A stretch of DNA of 64,000 bases from Bosea sp. (in: a-proteobacteria) (GCA_023910605.1 JAAVVV010000001.1:1912698-1976697), one strand, 5' to 3'. Counted from the first letter of the stretch, positions 23,741 through 32,912 are shown. Numbers and translations: made by a program. The notes: a model not told the origin generated them from the letters alone.

Positions 23741-25408
23741 TTAGCTGAGGGCGTTTGACCTGAAGTTCCAGGGCATGAGGGCGTCGATTTTGGATGCGGG
23801 CCATCCTTGGGCGATATGCGCGAGGGTTTGCGACAGCCAGTCGAGAGGATCGACATTGTTCATCCTGGCGGTTTGCAGAAGCGTTCCCAGTGTAGCCCAG
23901 GTCCTGCCACCGCCTTCACTTCCGGCAAAGAGGCTGTTCTTTCGCGTAATGGTTTGGGGCCTGATGGCCCGTTCGACGATGTTGGAGTCGATTTCAATGC
24001 GACCGTCGGAGAGGAACCGTTCGAGTGCTTCACGGCGGGCGAGCGCATAGCGGATTGCTTCCGCCGTCTTGGACTTGCCGGAGACCTTGCCGAGCTCCCG
24101 TTCCCAAAGATCGAAGAGGCGCGCGACGACAGGCGCAGACTTTTCCTGCCGGAGCTTCGCGCGGGTGTCTGCATTCCGGCCGCGCACGTCATCTTCGACC
24201 CTCCACAGCTCGGTCATGGCCATGACGCTGTCCGTGGCAGCCTGCGAGACGCCGCTGATGTGCAGATCGTAGAACCTGCGCCTGAGATGCGCCCAGCATC
24301 CGGCAAGCCTCATCGTTTCTGTGCTGCCGGTTTTGGCCTGGCTTTTGGCCTGGCTTTTGGCCTGGCTCTTGGCCTGGCTCTTGGCAAGGCTGCTATAGGC
24401 CACGTATCCATCGACCTGCAGGATGCCGTTGTACCCGGACAGATGACGGGCCACACATTCAGCGCCTCTGCCGTCTTCGAAGCGATAGGCCACCATTGGC
24501 GGACTGGTGCCGCCATAGGGGCGATCATCGCGCGCGTAGGCCCATAACCAGGCCTTGGTTGCTTTCCCCGATCCGGGAGCCAGAGTGGGCAAGCTCGTTT
24601 CGTCGGCAAAGATCCGCTCACCCTCCTTGATCTTTTCGAGGATGTAATCGGCCAGTATCTGCAGTTCAAACCCAAGATGGCCCATCCATTGGGCCATCAG
24701 GGATCGGCTGATCTCGACCCCGTCGCGCAGGTAGATCGCCTCCTGACGGTAAAGCGGAAGACCGTCGGCATATTTGGAGACCGCGATAAAGGCGAGCAGC
24801 CGTTCCGTTGGCAATCCGGCTTCGATGATGTGTGCCGGTGCGAGCGCCTGGATCACGCCGTCATGGCCACGGAAGGCATATTTGGGACGGCGCGTCACGA
24901 TGACCCTGAACTTCGGCGGAATGACATCGAGCCGTTCGGAACGGTCTTCGCTGATCAGCACCTTCTCCAGGCCCTCATATCCAGCGGGGAGTTCCGGCTC
25001 GATGACCTCCTCGATGCGCTCAAGATGCGCAGCAAAGCCTTTGCGCGGGCGTGGAGCGCGTTTCGGCTTGTCCCTGGCGCCCCGGTCGAGTTCGCTCTGG
25101 ACGCTCGAAAGGCCGGTCTCCACCTCCTCGAAGGCAAAGGCAATCTGCTCGTCGTCGAGGACCCCAGGACCACCGGCGCGGAGCCGTTCAGAGCGCTTGC
25201 CATGTTGCGCGCGCTGCAAGACCTTCATGATCAGCGTCAGGTTGGCAATCCGCTCGTTGGCGCTCTGTTCGATCGCCTCCAGCCGGGCGATTTCAGCCTC
25301 CGCGGCTCTTAATCGAACATCCCCTTGCGCCTGCGCACGCGCCAGGGCGAGCACCATCGCCTTGAGCGCATCCACGTCGTCCGGCAAGGTGTTCAGGGGT
25401 AAATCCAT
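23741..25408 (-). CDS. tnpC: IS66 family transposase TnpC (element B3)
   Basis: This is the intact 555-residue IS66 transposase. It has a coiled coil near the N-terminus (about 10-60), an acidic linker, the catalytic core with FADETSLPTL and LQVDGYVAY motifs, and the SNIVERAIRPQTI C-terminal motif. It carries four SQAK units in a short repeat, against three in the broken B1 copy. Confidence 0.96.
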   Translation of the reverse strand: MDLPLNTLPDDVDALKAMVLALARAQAQGDVRLRAAEAEIARLEAIEQSANERIANLTLIMKVLQRAQHGKRSERLRAGGPGVLDDEQIAFAFEEVETGLSSVQSELDRGARDKPKRAPRPRKGFAAHLERIEEVIEPELPAGYEGLEKVLISEDRSERLDVIPPKFRVIVTRRPKYAFRGHDGVIQALAPAHIIEAGLPTERLLAFIAVSKYADGLPLYRQEAIYLRDGVEISRSLMAQWMGHLGFELQILADYILEKIKEGERIFADETSLPTLAPGSGKATKAWLWAYARDDRPYGGTSPPMVAYRFEDGRGAECVARHLSGYNGILQVDGYVAYSSLAKSQAKSQAKSQAKSQAKTGSTETMRLAGCWAHLRRRFYDLHISGVSQAATDSVMAMTELWRVEDDVRGRNADTRAKLRQEKSAPVVARLFDLWERELGKVSGKSKTAEAIRYALARREALERFLSDGRIEIDSNIVERAIRPQTITRKNSLFAGSEGGGRTWATLGTLLQTARMNNVDPLDWLSQTLAHIAQGWPASKIDALMPWNFRSNALS

Positions 25409-25484
25409 GGGTGCAAATAGAGCACAAAACCGCTCACTTTCCCAATGATTACAGCAGCATGATTCATCTTGCCGCAGATCGACA

Positions 25485-25829
25485 TCATCCCGTCAGCAAG
25501 GGTCGCCGCACCTTTGTCGGACGGATCTTCTTCCAGTCCATCCCGGCCAGAAGAGCCATCAGCTGCGAATGGTCCAGGCGAATGCGAGCCGCCGATAGGG
25601 CAGGCCAGCAAAAGCCTTGCTCCTCAAGCGTCTTCGAATAGAGACAAACGCCGCTGCCATCCCACCACACGATCCGAACACGGTCCGCACGTTTCGACCG
25701 AAACACGTAAAGCGCGCCGTTGAACGGGTCGAGGCCGCCATCCCGGACAAGCACCATCAGGGATGCGGCACCTTTACGAAAGTCGACGGGCTGGCACGAC
25801 ACGTAAACGACGACACCCAGGCCAATCAT
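25485..25829 (-). CDS. tnpB: IS66 TnpB (element B3)
   Basis: The 114-residue Orf2 product has the same translation as in B1. It lies between tnpA, which it overlaps by four bases, and tnpC. Confidence 0.95.
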   Translation of the reverse strand: MIGLGVVVYVSCQPVDFRKGAASLMVLVRDGGLDPFNGALYVFRSKRADRVRIVWWDGSGVCLYSKTLEEQGFCWPALSAARIRLDHSQLMALLAGMDWKKIRPTKVRRPLLTG

Positions 25830-26209
25830 GCTTTGCGCACCGCCCTCAGTATCACGGTCAGATGATCCGCATCGATGTCGCCGCCAACGCGGACAACCGT
25901 ATCCCGAATGACAATCTCCACAGCCCAGTTGCCAGCCGCCTCGACGCGCGCAAACTTCACCTCATCGTGCGCAACGGGCATGGCTTTGACCGCCCCGGAT
26001 GCCCGGGCCTGTCGCCGCCATCCATAAAGCTGCGAAGGGTCAACCCCGGCAGAACGCGCAATCGCCGAAACATTCGCACCAGGCAACAGCGTCTGGGAAA
26101 TCAGTCGTGCCTTCTCGTCGACCGACCAATCACGTAGCCTGCGCCTCGTCCGCACCGGCGCTGCCGTCAAAACCTCAAAAACTCGATCTTGATTCATACT
26201 CTCGCTCAT
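25826..26209 (-). CDS. tnpA: IS66 TnpA, HTH protein (element B3)
   Basis: This 127-residue HTH protein is the same as in B1. The ATG at 26209 is chosen over the in-frame GTG at 26230. Confidence 0.9.
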   Translation of the reverse strand: MSESMNQDRVFEVLTAAPVRTRRRLRDWSVDEKARLISQTLLPGANVSAIARSAGVDPSQLYGWRRQARASGAVKAMPVAHDEVKFARVEAAGNWAVEIVIRDTVVRVGGDIDADHLTVILRAVRKA

Positions 26210-26815
26210 AGGATTCCCCACATGATTCACCGGGAAAATGAGCGATCAGAACACCAAAAGATACGTGGGGTTGCCTACACGCTTACGATTGAAAAGCAGG
26301 TCAAGGCTGGCGCGAAATCCATCACCATCGTCGGGCACAGCATGGGTGGGTTGGTGAGCCGGCTTTTGCTGGAATCCGGCGTGTTCAGCAATGAGCCTTG
26401 GTTCAAGAAAATCATCAGTTTCATCGCACTTGCTACACCGCATTTGGGGGCCCCCCTAGCCTTGGCGCGCATTCTCGGCATGGATAGCGCACTCGGCATC
26501 AGCAAGTCGGACTTCAAGATTTTTGCCAATAATCCAAAGTACCCAACTGCCTATCAGCTTCTTCCAGCCCCAGGCGAGGCGGCATGTTGGGATATCTCAG
26601 TCAGGAGCCTCCCCGCTCTCGATATTTACGACAGCAAGGTGGCCGCTCGCCTAGGACTAAATACCTCGTTACTCAAGCGGGCGCGCTACGTCCACGATAC
26701 TCTGGGCAAGAATAGCGCACCCGGAAACGTAAGGTATTTTTTCTTTGCCGGGACTGGCCATGGAACGGTCACTCGGGTCAACGTCGGCATTGGCGCAAAC
26801 GTGCTTACAAGCTCA

Positions 26816-27746
26816 GAGCCCGATTTAAAAGGAGTTGAGCGATATCAGTAGTTTGTGATTCCCGTTTGGTGCTGAATCAAATGGGGTTTCCGATGACCTG
26901 GACTGCTATCGCTCGTGCTGAGCATAACCGTGATCGTTTGCGGTTTCCAAGTGATTTGACCGACCGGGAATGGGCACTGATCGCGCCGATGGTTCCCGCC
27001 GCCAAGCGCGGCGGTCGGCCCAGAACCACTGACATGCGCGATGTGGTGGAAGCGATCCTGTTTATTGCTTCGAGCGGATGCCAATGGCGCATGCTGCCGG
27101 GTGATTTCCCACCTGTCTCGACCGTGCGCGGCTATTTCTATCGTTGGCGGGACAGTGGCCTTCTGGAAACCATGAACCAGCTTCTGGTGATGGCCGCACG
27201 CGAGATCGAGGGTAAGCAGGCTCAGCCCACCGCCGGCATCATCGACAGCCAGAGCGTCAAAACCACCGAAAGTGGCGGGATTTCGGGGTATGATGCAGGA
27301 AAGAAAATCAAAGGCCGCAAGCGCCATATCATCACCGACACGCTCGGCTTCCTGATCTTCGTGCTGGTCCACGGTGCCAACATTCAGGATCGTGATGGTG
27401 CTCCTGACCTGCTCAAGGCGATCCGCTTCCGCTGTCCGTGGCTGCGTCATATCTTTGCTGATGGCGGCTATGCGGGGGACAAATTGAAGGATGCCATGTG
27501 CGGCCATGGCCGCTGGACAGTCGAAATCGTCAAACGGTCCGATGCCGCAAAGGGCTTCGTCGTCCTGCCCCGCCGATGGGTGGTCGAGCGAACATTCGCA
27601 TGGCTCAATCGATGCCGCCGTCTTGCCAAGGATTGGGAGAAATCCATCGCAAGCTCCACAGCCTTCGCCCATATCGCCAGCATCCGCATGCTCACCAGAC
27701 GCATCGCAAGACACTCAATCTGCACGTGAACTTTTGAATCGGGCTC
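26816..27746 (+). mobile_element. IS5-family element inserted in the lipase gene
   Basis: The element is 931 bp with imperfect ends GAGCCCGATTTAAAAG (left) and GAGCCCGATTCAAAAG (right, read inward). The 3-bp duplication TCA is at 26813-26815 and 27747-27749, in keeping with TNA-targeting IS5 subgroups. It contains one transposase gene. Confidence 0.93.
26893..27729 (+). CDS. IS5 family transposase
   Basis: The 278-residue transposase has the family start (LTDREWALIAPMVPAAKRGG), the first catalytic Asp in AGIIDSQSVKTT, the second in FADGGYAG, and the Glu in VVERTFAWLNRCRRL. The ATG at 26893 (MTWTAIA) matches the usual family start; the frame is open nine codons further upstream within the element. 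It is intact and may be active. Confidence 0.93.
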   Translation: MTWTAIARAEHNRDRLRFPSDLTDREWALIAPMVPAAKRGGRPRTTDMRDVVEAILFIASSGCQWRMLPGDFPPVSTVRGYFYRWRDSGLLETMNQLLVMAAREIEGKQAQPTAGIIDSQSVKTTESGGISGYDAGKKIKGRKRHIITDTLGFLIFVLVHGANIQDRDGAPDLLKAIRFRCPWLRHIFADGGYAGDKLKDAMCGHGRWTVEIVKRSDAAKGFVVLPRRWVVERTFAWLNRCRRLAKDWEKSIASSTAFAHIASIRMLTRRIARHSICT

Positions 27747-28235
27747 TCAGAGGATGCCGGAGATGGTACAGTCCCTCTGTGGAGCGCCTTGCCGCGCTCG
27801 CTCCAAAAGCAGCTAGTGGTAGGCGAGCATTCCGGGTTCTTCGTCGGCGATGCGTTTAGCGCAGTCTTCTATCGGCTGCTTGGCGCCGATTTTCCTGAGC
27901 CACCCATCGCACTTGATGGCGCGAGTAGCGTAGCTCTATCGATGAAGCAGTTGTTGCTGCCGAAAGAGGAGGCTCCGGAAGTTGTTCTGATACCAGACAT
28001 GCCGACCAACAAAATTACCGGACAGCTGTTCCTTGAGCGGACAGAAAAGCCGGAAGCGCCTTTTGTCGCGTTCGGGGAAGCTGTTCCGGTCAGTTACAAT
28101 GGACCGGATATTGCGCTACTCAAATTCGTACTGCCACCTCTCAACGAGACCGGACAATACCGGGTAACGTTCAAAGGTGAACCCGGTGCTTCAGAACCTG
28201 TGTTTTTCGCTGTCTGGGCCTGAAAGGGGAACGCG

Positions 28236-29966
28236 ATGCCGGCAAAACGTTCCGTCGACCCGAGCATCGTCCTCCTGCCCTATCTATCGGCGGATCTCGG
28301 GACCCAGATGGGCCGAGACGAGGATGGCCCGCTGATCGAAACCCTACGCTTCCATGCCGATGAGCCGCTGCTCGACGGTCCTGTGAGCCGACGCGTCGCG
28401 ATTATCGATTTTGACCCGGAGACTGGACAAGTGCTGCCTGGCGTCAGGTTTTCGTCGAAAGGCGGCGCACGCGGTCAGCACACTTATGCGATCGCTGAGC
28501 CCCGAAATCCCGAAAGACGGGATTTCATGCAAGTAAGCGTTTTTGCGACCATCCTGTCGACGATGGCTCAGTTCGAAACCGCTGATGTCCTCGGGCGCAA
28601 GCTTCGCTGGGCGTTCGAGGGGGAGCAGCTTCTCGTTGTCCCACGCGCCGGGAAAATGGCGAATGCCTACTATCACCGCGCCTCACGCAGCCTCCAGTTT
28701 TTCTTCTTTGACGCAGACATTAACGGCACGACAAAGACGATCCATACATGCTTGTCACCAGATATCATTGCACACGAAACGAGCCATGCGATTCTCGACG
28801 GAATTGCTCCTGATCTTTACAACTCGGTTTCGCCCCAGTCCCTGGCGCTCCACGAAGCCGTCGCTGACCTTTCCGCAGTGATCTTCTCGCTTCGCTCGCG
28901 CGAACTAGCGACGGGGCAGCTCAAAATGGCAAATGGCATCCTTTCGAAGGCCGTGGGGTTTTCCGCCATTGCCGAGCAGTTCGGGCATGCGCAATCGGGC
29001 GAGCATGATCATCCGCTTCGCGATCTTGACAATGATCACGTGCTGCCGGGCGGCACCGGAACGGTGATCCTTCGAGCCGAACCGCATGCATTGAGCACAG
29101 TCCTCTCCGGAGCGCTGTACAGTCTCCTTGTAGCAATCTTTGACCGGAGTCTCATTGATTTGGGGGATGCGGAAGAGCCTATGCCGGGTGGGGAGGTGCC
29201 GAGCCAGTTCTCGCAATCCGGCAAAGCGCTTTTTATAGCGCGGGAGAAATTCAAGCGCATCATCTTCCGGGGTCTGGACTATCTGCCTCCCGGTGAAATC
29301 AGCTTTGCGGATTACGGACGAGCAATGATTGCTGCAGATGCATCTTCAAACCCGGACAGTCCAGAATTTCGTGAGATCCTGAGGTCCGAATTTGTCCGCC
29401 GCGGAATCGTTCAAACCAGGGATGAGCTGGAGGCGCAGATGCCCGCCTTTGCCTTGCCGGAGGACATTGATCTTGATCAACTCGTTCGGTCCAACTGGGC
29501 GGCGTACCAATTCGCTGATCGTTTTCGCGGCGCATTGATGGTGCCGCCGGACATTGCCATTGATGTTCCATCACGGCTCGACGTCACTAAGTCGACGTAT
29601 CGTTCTGATGCAGAAGGCAAGCCGCATCGCGTCGAATTCCGCGAATGTATCTTCAAGGTGTCGTGGCGACGGACGCAAATCCTGAAAAGACGGAGCGGGC
29701 TGGTTGAAGAACTCAGCATCATTTACGGAAGCACGTTGGTAATCGACTGGGCAACGCGGGAGATCAAGGCATTCTTGACCACGAGTCCGGACCACGCGCT
29801 TCAAAAGACGGGTGCCGCCAATACAAACCGAGATATGCGCGAGAGTTACCTCGCTATCTGCCTTTCCGAGGGAATGGTCCAAATCGGTAGCCCAGAGGCC
29901 GAACTTACAGGTGGCACCTTGCGCCTGCGCGGTCTTGGTCAGTTCTTGCACATGTCCGGGCACTAA
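28236..29966 (+). CDS. Gluzincin-type zinc metallopeptidase
   Basis: The 576-residue protein has H180-E-x-x-H184 within DIIAHETSHAILDG and E207-x-x-x-D211 within LHEAVADLSA, giving the two zinc His and the third Glu ligand of gluzincins (thermolysin/M4-like layout). There is no signal peptide or membrane segment, so it probably works in the cytoplasm, unlike secreted thermolysins. The C-terminal 200 residues (from about 380) look like a separate domain with a FRECIFKVSWRR strand set and no obvious match. It begins 13 bp after the lipase stop and ends one base before the MBL gene, strongly suggesting a joint function. I infer an effector or processing protease in a defence-type cassette; the substrate is unknown. 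Confidence 0.8.
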   Translation: MPAKRSVDPSIVLLPYLSADLGTQMGRDEDGPLIETLRFHADEPLLDGPVSRRVAIIDFDPETGQVLPGVRFSSKGGARGQHTYAIAEPRNPERRDFMQVSVFATILSTMAQFETADVLGRKLRWAFEGEQLLVVPRAGKMANAYYHRASRSLQFFFFDADINGTTKTIHTCLSPDIIAHETSHAILDGIAPDLYNSVSPQSLALHEAVADLSAVIFSLRSRELATGQLKMANGILSKAVGFSAIAEQFGHAQSGEHDHPLRDLDNDHVLPGGTGTVILRAEPHALSTVLSGALYSLLVAIFDRSLIDLGDAEEPMPGGEVPSQFSQSGKALFIAREKFKRIIFRGLDYLPPGEISFADYGRAMIAADASSNPDSPEFREILRSEFVRRGIVQTRDELEAQMPAFALPEDIDLDQLVRSNWAAYQFADRFRGALMVPPDIAIDVPSRLDVTKSTYRSDAEGKPHRVEFRECIFKVSWRRTQILKRRSGLVEELSIIYGSTLVIDWATREIKAFLTTSPDHALQKTGAANTNRDMRESYLAICLSEGMVQIGSPEAELTGGTLRLRGLGQFLHMSGH

Positions 29967-29967
29967 C

Positions 29968-31125
29968 ATGAGCAACCTTAATGTCCGAGTCTACAATGTC
30001 CTCTTCGGCGACGCCGTCCTGCTCAGCGTGCCAGATATTGATGCCACCGGCCAACCAATTGTCCTGAAGGTGCTCATCGATTGCGGCAATGCGCTCGCCG
30101 GCAAGGCTGGGGATGATGCTGTGTTCAAGCCGGTGTTAACCGATATCGCGAGCGAACTCGGCGGCAAGCCACTAGATCTCTACATTATGACACACGAGCA
30201 CATGGACCATGTGCAGGGCATGCTCTACGGCGCGCAAAAGCTTGGCATCAATATCAACGCCAGGCAGGTCTGGATGACCGCCTCCTCGGCACCCGATTAT
30301 TACGACGCTTTCCCTAAGGCGCGTGAACAACGCAAACTCGCTCTCTCTGTGCTCGATGAGACCGAACGCTTTCTTGCCGCCAGCCCCGGCGGGGGAGCAG
30401 GCGAACTCGAGGCGCTGATGGGCATCAACAATCCACGCGCCAGCGCCGATTGTATCGACTGTATTCGAGCTATGGCGCCGGGCGATCCGCTCTATGTCCA
30501 TCGCGAGGCAAATATCGCGGGGAGGCACCCTTTCCGAAAAACCAGCATTCGCGTCCTTGCACCGGAACAGGACACCTCGGTCTATTACGGCCGGCTTGGG
30601 CCACGCACACTTGGAATGATGGTCGACACCAGTGATCCCTTCGCTGGCGGCAACACTATGCCGCAACCGCCGGCTGGTGTTTCTGCTGGGCATTTCTACG
30701 ATCTCGTCAAATTCCGTTCGAGTGGCCTGCGCGATAACCTCCTGCAGATCGACAAGGCTGCGAATAATACAAGTCTCGTGCTTGAGTTCGAATGGAATGG
30801 CTGGAGACTACTATTCCCGGGGGATGCTGAAGAAAAAAGCTGGGCGATAATGGAACGACTAGATCTGCTTTCGTCGGCACATTTTCTCAAGGTCAGCCAT
30901 CATGGCAGCCACAACGGAACGCCGCCTGAAGTTACAGACAAAGTACTACCGGAGGCAGCGCCGGATGAAAAGCCGCGCATCGTTGTGGTTTCGACAGCGG
31001 TTGGTGCCTATAAAGGCGTGCCTGACGATGAGACGCTCAACACGCTGGCTCAGCGCGCAACGTTGCACGACACGCGCAATATCGCACCAGGCAAATGGTT
31101 CGATTTTGTATTTGAACCGAACTGA
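29968..31125 (+). CDS. ComEC-like metallo-beta-lactamase-fold hydrolase
   Basis: The 385-residue protein has the H76-x-H78-x-D80-H81 metal motif in MTHEHMDHVQG. Further ligands are a late FPGDAEE Asp and the KVSHHGSHNG His, the arrangement seen in the MBL domain of ComEC/Rec2 and related standalone phosphodiesterases. The family usually cleaves phosphodiesters or nucleotides. There is no signal peptide or membrane segment. It starts one base after the metallopeptidase stop and is the last gene of the cassette. An IS66 relic begins 25 bp after its stop. It might cut nucleic acid or degrade a signalling nucleotide; the sequence alone does not decide. Confidence 0.85.
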   Translation: MSNLNVRVYNVLFGDAVLLSVPDIDATGQPIVLKVLIDCGNALAGKAGDDAVFKPVLTDIASELGGKPLDLYIMTHEHMDHVQGMLYGAQKLGININARQVWMTASSAPDYYDAFPKAREQRKLALSVLDETERFLAASPGGGAGELEALMGINNPRASADCIDCIRAMAPGDPLYVHREANIAGRHPFRKTSIRVLAPEQDTSVYYGRLGPRTLGMMVDTSDPFAGGNTMPQPPAGVSAGHFYDLVKFRSSGLRDNLLQIDKAANNTSLVLEFEWNGWRLLFPGDAEEKSWAIMERLDLLSSAHFLKVSHHGSHNGTPPEVTDKVLPEAAPDEKPRIVVVSTAVGAYKGVPDDETLNTLAQRATLHDTRNIAPGKWFDFVFEPN

Positions 31126-31149
31126 ATATTTCCCGAACTACCATTGATA

Positions 31150-31236
31150 GTAAGCGTCCTACGACGACTACCGCCTGAGGTTCTACAGCAGACAAGCGTT
31201 CTGCCATGGCTGCCTTGCGCGGGCACGGGTCTGACG
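31150..31236. mobile_element. IS66 relic: both ends joined
   Basis: GTAAGCGTCCTACGACGAC at 31150 is a diverged IS66 type-A left end, and from about 31192 AAGCGTTCTGCCATGGCTGCC is a type-A right end read inward, in the wrong direction. The interior is gone. It is an old remnant of a related, but not identical, IS66 element. Confidence 0.7.
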
Positions 31237-31439
31237 TTTCCCCAAAAAACAAGTTCTTGCACTGCATAACATGATGTATAACATTGAGATGAGGTTGTGA
31301 TATAAGCAATTGAAATATATGGGTTTTATTTTTTGGCATCCGCTCCCCGTGGGCGCGCCATTCCCGCTTCCCAGCGCAACAATCTCATTTTTTCAATGTT
31401 GGCATTCGCATGCGCCGTATTGAACATCGGTTCAGTGCA
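31237..31439. other. AT-rich IS-derived spacer without recognisable gene
   Basis: This stretch is visibly AT-rich compared with its surroundings and has no credible coding frame. Two near-identical short phrases, TGCATAACATGATG, occur near 31262 and again at 31437, the latter marking the start of the duplicated IS3 segment. I see nothing else in it. Confidence 0.5.
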
Positions 31440-31751
31440 TAACATGATGCATGACATGCCGTTGATGGGATGATTGCGAACTACCTGGTGATGCGCGGCG
31501 GCGTCTGCCAGTCTGTCAGGCGCGTGCCGGAACATCTGCATGCTGGTGCAGTCGGACCAAGGTTCGCAGTTCACCAGCATGGAACAGGCTTCGTTCCTGA
31601 AGCGCCACAATCTCGAACCTTCGATGAGCCGGCGTGCCAACTGCCATGACAGCGTGGTGGCCGAGAGCTTCTTCAACCTGCTCAAACGCGAGCGTATCCG
31701 CCGGAAGGCCTATCGAACGAGGGCCGAGGCACGACAGGATGCGTTCGATTA
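31440..31751 (+). repeat. 312-bp direct repeat carrying IS3 transposase fragment (copy 1)
   Basis: The 312 bp from the TA at 31440 to the TA at 31750-31751 recur at 32913-33224 on the far side of an IS630 element. From about 31537 the repeat encodes part of an IS3-family OrfB: SDQGSQFTS, with the second catalytic Asp, and CHDSVVAESFFNLLKRE, with the catalytic Glu. The N-terminal half of the transposase is absent, so the fragment is dead. Confidence 0.9.
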
Positions 31752-32912
31752 TACCAAAGGCCCTTTGACCTGACTCACCGAGGGTTCCCAAACTGACTGC
31801 GGCGTGATTCAAAGTGCGTGGAGGACCCACGCCATGCCGAAGGTTGTCGAGATCAAGCCGAGCCATACTCCCGCCGAGCTGCGCCGCCTGGCGGCATCGG
31901 GCAAGGATGCGAACCAAAGTCGACGATTGCTGTCCATCGCTGCGGCGCTGGACGGGATGAGCCGGGCGGAGGCCGCCAAGATCGGCGGCATGGACCGCCA
32001 GACGCTACGGGACTGGGCGCATCGGTTTAATGAGCAAGGCCCTGCCGGGTTGAAGGACAACCGTCGCCGGGGGAACCCAAGACGTCTGTCGCAGGCGCAA
32101 CTGGTGGAGCTGTCCGAGATCGTCGAGACCGGCCCCAACCGCGCTGTAGACGGCGTGGTGCGCTGGCGGCGGATCGACCTGCAACGTGTCATCGCGGACA
32201 AGTTCAAGATCGCGTATCACCAGCGCAGCATCGGCAAGCTGCTGAAGCACCTGGGCTTCTCGCACATCAGCGCCCGGCCACGGCATCCCGGGCAAGATGG
32301 CGAGGTCATCGCGGCTTTTAAAAAAACTGGCCCAACACGCTCGCGGCGCACATCAAGGGCGTGACGCGCAAGACGAAGATCGAGATCTGGTTTCAGGATG
32401 AGGCCCGCATCGGCCAGAAGAACGGGCTCGTCCGGCAATGGGCGAGGCGCGGCACAAGACCTACCCAGCCTGCCGACCAACGCTATGAGAACGCCTATCT
32501 CTTCGGTGCCATCTGCCCCGAAAGAGGCGTGGGCGCGGCCCTCGCTTTGCCCCATGCTGACACCGACATGATGCAACTGCATATCGACGAGATATCCCTG
32601 CACGTCGCCAAAGGCGCTCATGCCGTGCTGCTGCTGGATCGAGCCGGATGGCACATCACCGGCGACCTGAACTGGCCGAAGAACATCACGCCGATCCTGC
32701 TGCCCTCGCGCGCGCCGGAACTGAACCCCGTGGAGAATATCTGGCAGTATCTGCGTGCCAACTACCTCTCGAACCGCGTCTTCGAGACATACGCCGACAT
32801 CATCAATGCAGCCTGCGAGGCCTGGAACAGGCTCACCGAAAGGCCCGACGTCATCACATCAATCGGGATGCGCCACTGGGCGCAAACAGGTCAGTTGTAA
32901 GGGCCGTTAGTA
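31752..32912 (+). mobile_element. IS630-family element
   Basis: The element is about 1,161 bp with ends TACCAAAGGCCCTTTGACC and, inward from the right, TACTAACGGCCCTTACAAC, flanked by TA dinucleotides as IS630 targets require. It contains a two-frame transposase gene. The flanks are not continuous with each other; both come from the same IS3 fragment, 312 bp apart. Confidence 0.9.
31834..32900 (+). CDS. IS630 family transposase, two frames joined by probable -1 frameshift
   Basis: The first frame (31834-32364) encodes an N-terminal HTH domain (SRAEAAKIGGMDRQTLRDWAHRF) and a second helical domain. The second frame (to 32900) holds the DDE core, with FQDEARIGQKNG, LLLDRAGWH and LNPVENIWQYLR. 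A seven-A run followed by C (32320-32326) lies at the junction; a -1 slip there joins FKKNWPNTLAAHIKGVTRKT into the second frame without a gap. IS630 elements with this layout often use programmed frameshifting, so this is probably functional and not a mutation. The fused protein would be about 355 residues. Confidence 0.88.

Larger units (their letters stand above)
23733..26286 (-). mobile_element. IS66-family element B3, complete and intact
   Basis: B3 is 2,554 bp and in the opposite orientation to B1, with GTAAGCGGTTAGCTGAGG at its left boundary and the inverted GTAAGCGTGTAGG end at 26286. All three genes are intact. Its flanks (GGACGAGG on the left, GATTGAAA on the right) do not form a target duplication, so one side has been rearranged since insertion. 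Confidence 0.95.
26287..28223 (+). pseudogene. Alpha/beta-hydrolase lipase, 5'-truncated and split by IS5
   Basis: The remaining coding sequence is 26287-26815 and 27750-28223. The nucleophile elbow GHSMGG is near the start of what is left, so roughly the first 100 residues are missing, cut by element B3. Removing the IS5 element and one TCA duplication joins the frame exactly at VLTSS-EDAGDGTVPLWSAL. That segment supplies the likely catalytic Asp, and VGEHSGFF the His, as in PGAP1/LCAT-like lipases. The C-terminal 100 residues form a beta-rich extension. The stop lies 13 bp before the metallopeptidase gene, so the three genes were an operon. The first gene now appears dead, while its two downstream partners look intact. 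Confidence 0.85.
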
